The translations under genes and the position numbers were made by a program. Shown piece by piece: positions 12,401 through 23,277 of a DNA stretch of 64,000 bases (position 1 is the stretch's first letter; every line of letters begins with the position of its first letter). Origin of the DNA: Brachionus koreanus. Taxonomy: Eukaryota > Rotifera > Eurotatoria > Ploima > Brachionidae. The stretch lies in the NCBI GenBank assembly GCA_016987375.1, contig PJRA01000549.1:1263517-1327516 (forward strand), given 5' to 3'. The notes under the pieces are model-generated. The model made no database searches. It was not told where the DNA came from and saw nothing but the letters and a program-made list of their open reading frames with translations.

Positions 12401-13673
12401 TATGCAAAGTCCCAAAGTCTATAATTAATACTCAAAGGCCGGTCTTTTGAACCCCTTTTGTTACTTCCTTTCTTCGTTTTTATTCAATAAATTTAATCGT
12501 TTTTAATAATTTTTTTTACGACCATATTTTCAAATAAAAAATAAACAAAATAATATTATTTTCATTGAAGGCGATTCAAATAAAAAGGGTCGAAAATTTC
12601 CGCCTTTGAGTTTTAAAACAAATAGTTTTTAATAATTTGTTACAAATCTTCTTTAAAATTTTTGAAATTAACTACTAATGTTATCTAATGAGGCTTACTC
12701 TTTGGTTTCTTACAAAATTATCTGACTAATTTTCAGCAGCAATAAATAAAATAAATGAAAATTTACTTAAATTAAATTCTTTTTCTCTTTTTATCTTTTT
12801 GTTGCAAGAAATTGAACGATTAAAAATTTTAAGTTTTGAACTTGAAATTTAACTCTTTTTAGTTTACTATTTTTAGTTTTAGTTTACATAGCTAATTTGT
12901 GTTAATAAGAAAAAAATTTTAATTATTTAATACTTGAAAGGGTCAAAAACCCAATGAGTGCCCAAATTCCCCATCGAATAGCCTTTAACCCAATCTAATT
13001 CAGTTTTCTTTATACCAGCTAAAAAATAGACTAAAAATATTTGTATTCTCAAAAGCGAATAATTCCAAAGTGGTACATGAGCATTTCTAATATTCTTGTT
13101 AATCAAACCATCAATTGATCTTAAAATAAAAACTATTAGCCAGTGTGTTTTTGCTGGAAAACTTACAAGTATCGATTTCCATCCATGAAAAATAGCAAAA
13201 ATCCACATAAACCATAAAGATATGAATGATTGTTCCATGTCGTTTTATCCAAAAAAAACAAATACCAATAAGGAACAGTGAAACAAATGCAAGACCAACG
13301 ATACTTGAACCCTAGCATTATACCCATTGCTCCAAAAAACATGATTCCATAAACAATTACCATCCATTCTGATGAAAGAGGCTTAAGAAAATCAAATAAA
13401 GGAAAATGACATTGCTTTGGATTTCCGAATTCCAAGTCAGCGTCAGTCATGCCTCGTTCATGTGGAATATCCAACATCATTATCAACCCTAATAAATTTT
13501 TTTTGAATTAGAGAATTAAATGATATTTTTTAAAATTTACCAAACAATATACGAAATGCAGCAAGAGATGATGGATCTTCTGGACGATTGAACAAACGCA
13601 CTAAACCATGCCATGATTTCAATTCGTCTAACTCGAATCCAAATAGATGATGAAATTTTGTTTTACTAGCCAT
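9474..13673 (-). CDS. GGCX: Vitamin K-dependent gamma-glutamyl carboxylase
   Basis: GGCX is an ER membrane enzyme that uses reduced vitamin K, CO2 and O2 to turn Glu into Gla in secreted proteins. Six exons on the - strand: 13541-13673, 13167-13488, 12934-13119, 10864-11203, 10674-10812 and 9474-10606, together 750 residues (human 758). Matching blocks run end to end: [95 protein letters not shown] and [11 protein letters not shown]. The KK pair containing the catalytic base (human Lys218) is kept, as are the two cysteines that align with human Cys99 and Cys450 (QCHFPLFDF and YAKCIEQRL). Intron 3 (1.7 kb) carries repeats. The ATG has a GCT second codon and no earlier in-frame start was seen. 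Whether the organism has Gla substrates is not shown here. Confidence 0.95.
11526..11747. mobile_element. MITE with long perfect inverted repeats in GGCX intron 3
   Basis: Bases 11526-11583 and 11690-11747 are exact reverse complements over 58 bases (arm begins tatgacaaattaaagctaat). The match continues inward with few mismatches, leaving a loop of about 80-106 bases. Each arm starts with TA before TGACAAATT, which fits a TA target duplication as in Tc1/mariner MITEs. No coding sequence. Transcribed as part of the intron it would fold into a long hairpin. Confidence 0.8.
12150..12429 (+). mobile_element. Decayed LINE reverse transcriptase (N-terminal blocks) in GGCX intron 3
   Basis: The + strand reads [16 protein letters not shown], a weak xWK-A/FK block, then [20 protein letters not shown]. 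These are the G-DK-HG-xLK and S-NYRPIS-L blocks that start the reverse transcriptase domain of jockey/CR1-type non-LTR retrotransposons. Stops and shifts interrupt it. It runs antisense to GGCX. Confidence 0.7.
12430..12611. mobile_element. Probable MITE with imperfect inverted ends
   Basis: The left end (actcaaaggccggtcttttg) and the right end, read as reverse complement (actcaaaggcggaaattttc), agree over about 30 bases with several mismatches, including a following CCC-TTTT run. Total 182 bases, no coding potential. Directly abuts the LINE remnant. The family is unknown. Confidence 0.5.
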
Positions 13674-14340
13674 TTTATGTTCAGAATGATTAAAACATAA
13701 AAAAGAAAATTTATTTTTTCTATCTTTGAGAGGTTAAAAAATTCATCGAATAATTCCAAAAATATCATAGGAAAATCATAATTAATAAAATCAATGTATA
13801 TTGAGCTAAAATTATTTTTAACAAAATTATTTTTTTTCGCAATAAATTTGGTTATTTATTGATAAATCCATTGAATTATAAATTATGGACTTGGAAGATG
13901 CTTAATCTTCTACCAAAATAAAATACCCTCTAGCTAAATCAATTTTTGTAAATGGGTAAAAAAATATATAAATTTAAAATATTCTTCTTTTAACTCATAA
14001 GCATAAATTAATAAATTAAAAATATATACTTAAGTTTTTGGTGAATTAAAATTTGAAAAATAAAACTTCAGCTTTCCCAAAGTTTGCTCATTTATCTTAT
14101 AATACAAAATTTTTCAAATAATTAATTATTCAAATTTAATAAAAAGTTTATTCAATTCAAGAGAATTTTTTTGTTCTTTAGCAAAAAATAAAATTTTTAA
14201 AATTCTAATTAATTCCAAAATCGAAAATTCAATGAATATTCGAATTTTTTAAATTTTATCTAGTAGAAAATAATAAAGATTTTAAGGTAAATTTAAAAAT
14301 AATGAGAATATTTTTTCGTGTTGAGATCCCTACCTATGAT
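13674..14340. other. Upstream spacer of GGCX
   Basis: AT-rich and without coding-like patches. The GGCX promoter must lie here because the gene reads away to the left, but no recognisable promoter motif stands out. Confidence 0.4.
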
Positions 14341-14570
14341 GAGTGATAAGGTAAAAATTATTTATGGCTGAGAACGTATTCGCTAAACTGGGACAAATAT
14401 TTGCGGCCGGTCTCCCAGGCGGTCTGGTTTTATGTCCCCAAAGAATACGGCCAACTAGGATGCGAGCGGTTAATTGGACGGTCATTTTTACGTTCTCAAT
14501 TTCAATCTGCGAAAAATACGACCAGCTAAAAACGAGCAGCAATTAATACGGTCAACTAATATATGAGCTA
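14341..14570. repeat. GC-richer patch with three 24-bp direct repeats
   Basis: Composition is clearly richer in G+C than the flanks. Three copies of a word of the form AATACGRYCARCTA-N4-GAGC lie at 14444-14467, 14515-14537 and 14545-14568. A half copy (ACGGTC) lies at 14478-14483. Both strands are open over about 180 bases, which composition alone can explain; no protein family was recognised. Confidence 0.5.
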
Positions 14571-15489
14571 TATTTGTCAAAATTAAATATTTTTGATTGA
14601 AATTTTAAAAAATATAATTTTTTATAAAAAAAAATTGTCTTAGATTCTTAATTTTTTTCAAATTTTTAATAATAAATATTTAATCAAATAATTATAGATT
14701 TAATTATATAATTTAATAATTTATTTTAGTCTTTGATTAATTCAAAAAGTAGTAAATTTTTGAAAATAATATTATTTTTTTAGATATTTTATAAATACCG
14801 TAAACCATTGCGATATCGTGCGTGGGATAACATTTGATCCTTAGGTTTTAGTGCACGCATAAGCGATCACGATCATCAGCCCCATGTTAAAATCGGCCCT
14901 CATGGGATGCGTGCATAAAATTCAGATTTCATGATTTGACCCGGCGTTAAAATTCAAAAAACCTACAATAATGCTAGGTCACAAACTGAAAATGCTTACT
15001 TGACCCCACATTATAAATTGAAAATTATAAATTTAATTAGAGGAAATAAAACTCAAGTTTTTGAGTATTGGTGCGGGGTAAAGAATTAGAAAAAAAAATT
15101 CTAAAATTCAAAAAAATAATTAAAAATAGTTTTTTTATTTAAAAAAAAATCGATCCTAAATTATGGTGCGGGATTAAAATTTAAAACTAAGAAATTTAAT
15201 ATTAATTTTTAAGATTAAGTTGAAATAAATCAAAATAAGTTTTTAAAAATAATTATACAGATAAAAAAGTTACTTATAGGTATATTTTTAAGAATCAAAA
15301 AGATATTTTTTTTGCCGTTCGCATTCTTTTTTTTTCTTTTGTATTAAGCCATAAAGGAAAAAGTATAAATAAATGTGCTAAATAGTTCTTTATGAAAATA
15401 CTGCAGAAGGGAATAAAGAATTTAAAGCATCAAATGGCTGGTTAGGAAACCTTTGCTCTAGAAAAGATTTAGTTCTAACGGGTGATGCA

Positions 15490-16418
15490 NNNNNNNNNNN
15501 NNNNNNNNNNNNNNNNNNNNNNNNNNNNNNNNNNNNNNNNNNNNNNNNNNNNNNNNNNNNNNNNNNNNNNNNNNNNNNNNNNNNNNNNNNNNNNNNNNNN
15601 NNNNNNNNNNNNNNNNNNNNNNNNNNNNNNNNNNNNNNNNNNNNNNNNNNNNNNNNNNNNNNNNNNNNNNNNNNNNNNNNNNNNNNNNNNNNNNNNNNNN
15701 NNNNNNNNNNNNNNNNNNNNNNNNNNNNNNNNNNNNNNNNNNNNNNNNNNNNNNNNNNNNNNNNNNNNNNNNNNNNNNNNNNNNNNNNNNNNNNNNNNNN
15801 NNNNNNNNNNNNNNNNNNNNNNNNNNNNNNNNNNNNNNNNNNNNNNNNNNNNNNNNNNNNNNNNNNNNNNNNNNNNNNNNNNNNNNNNNNNNNNNNNNNN
15901 NNNNNNNNNNNNNNNNNNNNNNNNNNNNNNNNNNNNNNNNNNNNNNNNNNNNNNNNNNNNNNNNNNNNNNNNNNNNNNNNNNNNNNNNNNNNNNNNNNNN
16001 NNNNNNNNNNNNNNNNNNNNNNNNNNNNNNNNNNNNNNNNNNNNNNNNNNNNNNNNNNNNNNNNNNNNNNNNNNNNNNNNNNNNNNNNNNNNNNNNNNNN
16101 NNNNNNNNNNNNNNNNNNNNNNNNNNNNNNNNNNNNNNNNNNNNNNNNNNNNNNNNNNNNNNNNNNNNNNNNNNNNNNNNNNNNNNNNNNNNNNNNNNNN
16201 NNNNNNNNNNNNNNNNNNNNNNNNNNNNNNNNNNNNNNNNNNNNNNNNNNNNNNNNNNNNNNNNNNNNNNNNNNNNNNNNNNNNNNNNNNNNNNNNNNNN
16301 NNNNNNNNNNNNNNNNNNNNNNNNNNNNNNNNNNNNNNNNNNNNNNNNNNNNNNNNNNNNNNNNNNNNNNNNNNNNNNNNNNNNNNNNNNNNNNNNNNNN
16401 NNNNNNNNNNNNNNNNNN
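15490..16418. other. Assembly gap (N run)
   Basis: 929 unknown bases. The left flank is pogo/Tigger transposase sequence and the right flank is a Tc1-like end, so the gap probably arose because both repeats occur many times in the genome. The real length may differ. Confidence 0.95.
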
Positions 16419-16460
16419 ATTCGCTTTTAATTTTTGTCCATTTACTTATGCATCACCCGT
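16419..16460. mobile_element. Right end of a second Tc1-like copy
   Basis: Nearly identical to the right end of the element at 8269-8921 (cttttaatttttgtccat, then cttatg, then CATCACCCGT before TA). The rest lies in the gap. It lies inside the presumed pogo/Tigger element, so it is probably a nested insertion. Confidence 0.75.
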
Positions 16461-16760
16461 TACGTCGCATTACTGATTATTGACTGATAAAAGTTTATCT
16501 GGTTGACTGATTAAGAATGGACCTTAGTTTGATGCATCATCAAGAGTCGATTTTAAAGTAAAAAATGAAAAATAATTTATTATTTTTTAATGTTTGATGC
16601 TGCATCAAATGCAAAATTCAAAAAATTTAGTTTTTTTAAAGTTTATGATATTATAGCATTGGCGAGATCCACTTTATTGCATGGTTCAAAGGCGTGTCTT
16701 AACTTATGGTGCAGCATAATCGTATAAGGGAATACGGTAGTAAATCATATTTAATATTTG

Positions 16761-16781
16761 ATATATATATATATATATATA
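16761..16781. repeat. (AT)n microsatellite
   Basis: Ten uninterrupted AT units. Confidence 0.9.
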
Positions 16782-17874
16782 AATAAGACATTATTATTTG
16801 AATCAATTATCAGATTATCTCCATTTGAATAAAAATATCTTTTGAATATTATTTTTATCCTATAAAAAAATATTTATCTACAAACGAAAAACTATGCCCT
16901 AAAAATAATTTAAACATTAACTTTTATGCTATTTAAAAAGCAAACATTTTGAAAACATAGACTTTAAAACAAAGAATTAAGATTCTATATGAATAATGAT
17001 TGCTAAAGAATTTAATAAAATTTTCTAAAATTTAATTCATTTCTTTTTTTGTCTTTTTTTTGCTAGAAATTGAAAAATTAAAAATTTTGAAAAAGTGACC
17101 ATTTATACCTTTTGCAAGATATTTGGCAATTTTACATGACTTTTAATAAAATAAAATGATTTATTAGAGATGCATATTTGATACGACTGTATTCTAAAAG
17201 TAATAATCAGATAGATTTAAATTTGTTGAATTCGCAGGATAATGATCTTAATCAAAGAATTTAAACATGTGTTCCTTACACCAGTTTTCAAATATTTTTA
17301 AGTTGTGTTAAAAACATTTGAAAATTTTGATTAAGATTTGAAAAATGATAAAAAAAGGTACCAACAAGTTATTTTGATTTGAAATATTTAGAAAACATGC
17401 AGAATCATGGTTTATTTTTTGCTGGAATATAAGTAAGCATTAATAATTTTGGTTTTTTAGATTTAGAATTATTTCAATGCACGCATTCTTGGGTAATCAA
17501 TTAAATTTCAAATTTAATTACATATAAATTTTAAATTTAATATTAGTAATATTAAATTTAAAATTATACGCCAAATTTAATCTAAGCTGGTTTCGATGTA
17601 ATATTTATCTAGAATAAAATTTTTAGCTGTTTGTCTTAGAGTTTATAAGCTCTCACAATGTGTTAAATTAATAAAATTTAAAAAAAATTTTTTTGATATA
17701 ATCTATTTCAACATCTCATTTTATTGAGTTTAATTAATTACAGCAAAAAAAAAATTTTTTTCTTTAAAGATGAATGTTGACAACAGGAGTCAGATCTCAA
17801 AGTTTTATCCAGATTTTTTGCCAACAAAAAATTGATATAAATATTTTAACAATTAAAATAAATTTAAAAAAAAA
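16782..17874. other. Spacer upstream of the PPC-domain gene
   Basis: AT-rich, no gene seen. A block at about 17030-17090 resembles 12775-12835 (ttttttgctagaaattgaaa versus tttgttgcaagaaattgaac), suggesting an old dispersed repeat. The last 60 bases are very A-rich up to the ATG. Confidence 0.4.
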
Positions 17875-19266
17875 ATGCTTATTTTATTAATAGAGTTATT
17901 CTCAATTTTTTGTGCGATTGGTTTAGGCCAAATTAGCGAAAGCAGCTCTTGTACAAAGTCAGTTCAACTTTACTCAGAAAGAGTAATAAGTGATAATTTG
18001 AATATAGTTGTTTATGGTAGTCTAGAAAACGAAACTCATAAAGCATACACATGCGTTTCATCCAATCAGCCTGATAAAATATACTCATTTAGTATAAATA
18101 TTCCGGATACTTATTTAATGTCATTTGATATTAAAATGACTGATGAGAATGATGGAGACTCAGTTGACACTGTATTAGCTCTATCAAAGGATTGTTCAAG
18201 CACTCTTTTCTGTAATGATGATTTTAATGGAAGATCATCAAGAATAATGGGCTCTCTTGTAAATGGTGACTATTTTTTGATTGCATCAGTATTTAGTAAT
18301 CTACATAAGGATTCTACATATAAATTGACTGTATCTCTTCAAAAAAACCTTCGACCAACACCACCACCACCATATGGCTCATGTAATAATCCAGCTGAGG
18401 TGTTCGAAATACCAAGAAATAATGTGAGAAATGCACATTATTATGTTTATTTAAATCAATTTGATTTTGTGGATTCAGTGAAACCAATTTGTTCTAAGTT
18501 TACAAGTGCTGACTATATTGTGAGATTAATTGTGCCAGAAAATTTACAAGTTTTCATTGAGATAAGAGCAAGCTCGTATGACAACAAATTTGATACTATT
18601 GTTGAAATTGCGGATTCTAATTGTAATCCGTTAAATAATAGTTTGTATTGCAATGACGATTCACCAATTCATCCTGGACTCGGATCATATGTGAATGGGA
18701 CCCTTTCTTCTGGAGAATATAAACTAGTTTTATCTGCTTACAATTCGAATTATAGTGGTTCATTCCAAGTCAGAATTAACTCAACAATTGTCAACAGTGG
18801 GCCTTTTGGTGACTATGGAACTTGCTTTAATCCTAAAAATTTGTACACACAGGCTGAAATTCCACGAGAAGGATTAAATAATTATATAATAAGTGATAAT
18901 TTAGAAAATTTTAATTCTAGTGATCAGACAATTTCGTGTGTCAGTGTACCGTACTTAGTGCCTAAAGTGGTTTACAAATTTGATATTGCTAAAGATTTAA
19001 GAATGAAATACGACATTCAGATGAGTAAATTTGATGGTTCTAATAAAATGGATACAGTCTTAGAATTGGTAAGTGAAAATTGTGAATCATTAAGTTATTA
19101 TAACTACAACTCAAATTGCAATGATGATTCGAATCCCCCTGGTGGTGTTTCATCGCGATTGAATGGAAACTTGACAAGTGGAACTTATAAGTTGATTGCA
19201 ACAGTTACTGGTTATGGTCATATTGGATCTTATAAGATTAAGGCTTCATTTATTAAAATAAATTGA
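17875..19266 (+). CDS. Secreted protein with three PPC-like beta domains
   Basis: Intronless, 463 residues. The first about 20 residues (LILLIELFSIFCAIGLG) look like a signal peptide. The mature part holds three related units, at about 30-158, 165-305 and 312-463. Each unit contains a DTVLAL/DTIVEI/DTVLEL strand, a Cys, a CNDD motif, a G/S-R/Y-V/M-x-G-x-L turn and a final S/G-xY-L/F/I strand. This is the pattern of PPC (pre-peptidase C-terminal-like) domains, beta-sandwiches that in bacteria are added to secreted proteases. No protease domain is attached here. A proline string PTPPPP separates units 1 and 2, and several N-x-S/T sites suggest glycosylation. AATAAA lies at 19289-19294. Function unknown; a binding or extracellular matrix role is only a guess. 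Confidence 0.8.
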   Translation: MLILLIELFSIFCAIGLGQISESSSCTKSVQLYSERVISDNLNIVVYGSLENETHKAYTCVSSNQPDKIYSFSINIPDTYLMSFDIKMTDENDGDSVDTVLALSKDCSSTLFCNDDFNGRSSRIMGSLVNGDYFLIASVFSNLHKDSTYKLTVSLQKNLRPTPPPPYGSCNNPAEVFEIPRNNVRNAHYYVYLNQFDFVDSVKPICSKFTSADYIVRLIVPENLQVFIEIRASSYDNKFDTIVEIADSNCNPLNNSLYCNDDSPIHPGLGSYVNGTLSSGEYKLVLSAYNSNYSGSFQVRINSTIVNSGPFGDYGTCFNPKNLYTQAEIPREGLNNYIISDNLENFNSSDQTISCVSVPYLVPKVVYKFDIAKDLRMKYDIQMSKFDGSNKMDTVLELVSENCESLSYYNYNSNCNDDSNPPGGVSSRLNGNLTSGTYKLIATVTGYGHIGSYKIKASFIKIN

Positions 19267-22200
19267 AATTTAGTTCTAATTATTTTTGAATAAATTTACT
19301 TTGCATCTCAAATTTAGATGATTTCAAAAATTTGATTTATTTATATGAATTTAGTAAATAAAAAAGTAAGATATTTTTTTGTTAGAATTTATACGGTTTT
19401 CTAATAGAAAATTTTAAAAAATTTAATTCTAATTTTATTAGTTTACAATTAATTCAAGAGTTTCTTAATAAGTTATTAAGTAATTTTAATAACTTTCGCT
19501 TCAAATTATTGCTTATGTTTTTAAGCATGAAGAAAATACTGAATACTGAAATATTACCATGGTAAAAAAATTAGCATCCTACACTTTTTCATATTTTATT
19601 AAATTTCACATTATTCTTGATTTAAAAATTTACGACTTTAATTTTCTGACTACATTTTGAAAGATTATTGACAAGCAAGAAGTCAATTATTTATATCAGA
19701 TGATCGTGCAAAAATTTATTATTAAAAAAATTTTGGATTCTTTTTACACCTTTTTTTAAAAATAATTACAAAATATATTAAATCGATTTTGTGATCAAAA
19801 TGCTGTCTCATTTATGACTGTTATCTGACCATATGCATTATCTTAGATTTCAATTATCAACGATAAGCGTTTACTGACTTTTTTGGAAAAAAATTAAAAT
19901 TTCCCTATCGCATGTTCTAATCATTCTTTTAAACTGGACAAATTTTAATGTCAAACTACAACACATACATCCAACATAGCACTTGAATTTTATTTATGTT
20001 TTACAATTTATTTTTAATTAATTTAAATAAATTTTTATCTCAATATAATATCATGATGAAAAGCAAATAAGAAAGTTATAAATTCGAAATAAGTATTTCT
20101 GTTTCTATTTTTTTTCTTATATTTTAAAATTTTTTTAAATTTTTTTTACCATTGAAACAGCAGATCTGAGTAGTTCAAAAGTCAAATGACTTGACTTTAA
20201 TTTTTGAAGACTTCAAGATGACTCTTTTCAAGATTTACAAATAGAGAATAAGAATTATGGTAAACATAAACAAAAATATCTAGATAAGAGGTGCCGTAAG
20301 AAAAGTCTAATGAAAAATAATTTATTACCAAATGCGAATTTTTTTGATTTTATATGAGCCATTTTGGTCTACGAATTTTTTCTTTATGCAATGGTTCATA
20401 TTTTTAAAAAATTTGCGAGAGAAATGGCAAATTTTTTAACTATGAACCATTGCAAATTGTGAAAAGCACTCTTGTAATATATGCAATTTATTTTTAGAGT
20501 GATAATTTACAAAGGACAATAAAATGAGTTAAAAAAAAAAAAGAAAAAAATTTTTCATAATTAATCTCAGATAAAAAATTGGTGTTTGGATACGAACAGT
20601 TAAAGCAAGATGCAGATATCAGACCTTAATTATTTTCTTGAAATTTCTCAAAAGCAAACTAGCGTTCTTAAAACTAAAAATTTAAAAAATATATATGTTT
20701 AATAATTTCTAAAAATATTTTATTATAAAACGCTTTTTTTTATTAAAGGAAATTTGATCAAAATTTTTAATTTGCTAAATATTTGGCATTAACGCACCAA
20801 CGCTATTTTTAAGTGTAGGTATATCACTCCTAAGTTATTCAGTATCTAAAATTTAAATTAGAATAATTATGGAGAAATTTTTAATTTAATATTTTTTTTT
20901 TAAATAAACTTCAGATTATAAGAAAAATCGGGAATCAGATATTATATTTCTTACTCTTGATACATTTATGATATGATTCTCGGACTGGTGATTTATTTTC
21001 CGAAATTCATTATTTTTTTTTTCTGGCGATTTCATTTGTTTTCATTTCACGTGACAAACACGTGTTTAAAAATTTTATCTGACTCAAAATTATCCATTAT
21101 TTATTCATTCCTTGTTTATATTCATTTTTTGTTGCTTTATTTCAAACTTAAAAACGAATAAGACCTTTTTGAAATGAAAAAAAAAACTTTATAAATTAAT
21201 TTTATTTTATAAAATTCTCAAAAAAAATTAAACCTAATAGATTGCTAATTCCAAAAATTAACGTTGAAATTGCATAATGACACAAAAGCACAAACTCATG
21301 CAATCTTTTTAAATTAAAATTTTTTCAATTTTTGTAATATTTAATCTGAAGCATTATTAGCTCGCTACAGAAAAAGAAATAAAATGAAAACTAAAATTTA
21401 ATTAGAATTCTTAATTCAATTTTTTAAAATTAAATTAAAAGCTTTTCAATTATGAGGATTAATTTTAGATTTTTATTTAATGTAAGCAATTGTTTTTAAA
21501 AAATAAACCCAAAAAATCGATATCAATATTAATGATTTAACATTAGTTACTTTCGATATTAAAATTTAAAAATAAAATTATATTTAAATAAAATACATTT
21601 TTTAAATTAATATTTAAAAATAGAATGTGTTACTTCAAGATTTTCTAATTTCAATTTTGATTAAGAAATAGATAAAGTTAAGTAAAAAGAATATTGTTTT
21701 TCCTGTTAATTATAGATTAAATTTATTTATCAAAAATCAGGCGTTAGTAGCTATAAGAAATTTGAAGCGAATTAATTTTGAGTCTAAATAATTTCAGGCC
21801 AAATCAATATGCATTAAAATTTCCAAGGTCTTTGAATCAGTAAAAAATTCAGCTATATTTCACTAAAGACAGTTGTGTTTTTAATTTGTTTTAAATTTTG
21901 GTTATAAGTTTTTCAATACAATAATAAAATTTGGTTATTGTCTACAAAATAAATTTTCTGGCTGCTTAAAATTTATTTTTTTTGAAAACTAGTTTTTTTC
22001 AAAATAAATATTTTATTCTCATATATAAAAAACTAAAATGATTTTTAATTTTTTCCACAGCTTTTATTTTTATATTTTCCAAAAATTTTGAAAATTTTTC
22101 TCTTTAAATTGTTTAATTAGGTATTAGAAAAATGAAAAAAACTTTCTTGATTTTATGCCAGATAGAAAAAATTCAAACAAGAGTCAGACTAAGTGTTTTT

Positions 22201-23277
22201 AATAAGCTATATGACTAGAATGAAAATACCTTGTTAAATTATGAATTAAAGTAGACAGATTTACATTTAGAATAATTCATTTAATAAAGATCAAAAAATA
22301 ATTTCTAGGTTATAAAATTTACTTTTGTGTTAATTCAAAAATTAATATTAAAAAAGGATTAAAGTATACTTTAATCAAAATCTGATTCAAATCTGGTTCA
22401 AATTTAGATCAAATGAACTTTTAAAAGGATCTAAATGATAATTTTTCAATTCAAAAAACTAACGAGGTCTTAAATTTTTAGACACGTTTTTCAAATTATC
22501 TTTACAATAAGATAAAAATGGTCAAGTGTTAGATCGTATTTTTAAAATTAAAAAAAAAATGAATGCTGAAATTGAAATGCTTCTATTAGATTTGTTAAAT
22601 TTGTTAAATAACTTGGCATTTTTTAACAGCGTAAATCAAAATATATTATGCCAATATAAAGAGACCCAAGGGCGTAATTCAAATGACATAAACTGAGCAT
22701 TATGATGAAAATATTAGTTGAATTAGAACTAGAGAAAATGTAGGCAAGGAAATTTGAAATATTGAATTTTTCCCGAGGATAATTTGTTCACAAAGCGAAT
22801 CGAATAATCAAGTTAATTTAGCTAAAATATTCAAACTTAGTAAATAATTCTAATTCGAATGTTTTATTTTTTCTATTTTATATAGCTTGTTAAAATTTAA
22901 TATATTATTATTTCAATAAAATATTCACTGCCTAATTTAATATTTCATAAATAAAAATTACACACTTATAACTTTTTCTTATTAAATCCAAATAGAGAGC
23001 TAGTCAGTATCGATTTTTGTCTCTAGTCCGCACAAGACCTAGATAAACATAAATTAAAAGCATATGTCCCCATTTCAATTGCATATATTAAATCAGACTC
23101 AGTCATCGTATTTTCAATGAGCTTCAATTTTTTTTTGAAAAAAAAATTAAGTTCAATTTTATGTATCTAAGCAATTGAATTTTCTATTTAATTATTTATT
23201 TTATTTATATATATATTTTTTTTATTATTCTTAAATTTTACTAATAAAAAATAGATTCTCTTTACAAAGGAAAAAAA
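19267..23277. other. 4-kb spacer between the PPC and BTB-Kelch genes
   Basis: AT-rich with long A and T runs. No coding-like stretch is supported. The only structured item noticed is the hairpin at 20388-20453. The last 300 bases (about 22980-23277) are richer in mixed sequence and probably contain the promoter and 5' UTR of the next gene. Confidence 0.5.
20388..20453. repeat. 66-base hairpin
   Basis: The left arm 20388-20416 (gcaatggttcatattttt, then aaaaaatttgc) and the right arm 20427-20453 pair over about 27 bases with one mismatch and a 2-base slip, around a 10-base loop (gagagaaatg). Neither flank extends the match. Confidence 0.75.

Larger units (their letters stand above)
14797..16733 (+). 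mobile_element. pogo/Tigger-like DNA transposon broken by a gap
   Basis: Bases 15403-15489 encode AEGNKEFKASNGWLGNLCSR and KDLVLTGDA, the second half of a CENP-B type DNA-binding domain (family pattern: ..F-ASNGWL-.F..R...LSGEA), so a pogo/Tigger transposase continues into the gap. Possible ends are TACCGTA at 14797 and TACGGTA at 16727-16733. Inside both ends are short G/C-bearing words of the type atggtgcggg-taaaatt, seen in several copies. The extent is inferred from these ends, not proven. Confidence 0.5.

Noticed and set aside
14364..14546. Open frames on both strands in the GC-richer patch as a small gene
   Set aside because: Both strands are open because of composition; the 24-bp repeats are at spacings that are not multiples of three, and no family matches.
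15482..16483. Long open frames across the N runs (also 40582-41524)
   Set aside because: They are open only because unknown bases cannot form stops; they are gap artefacts.
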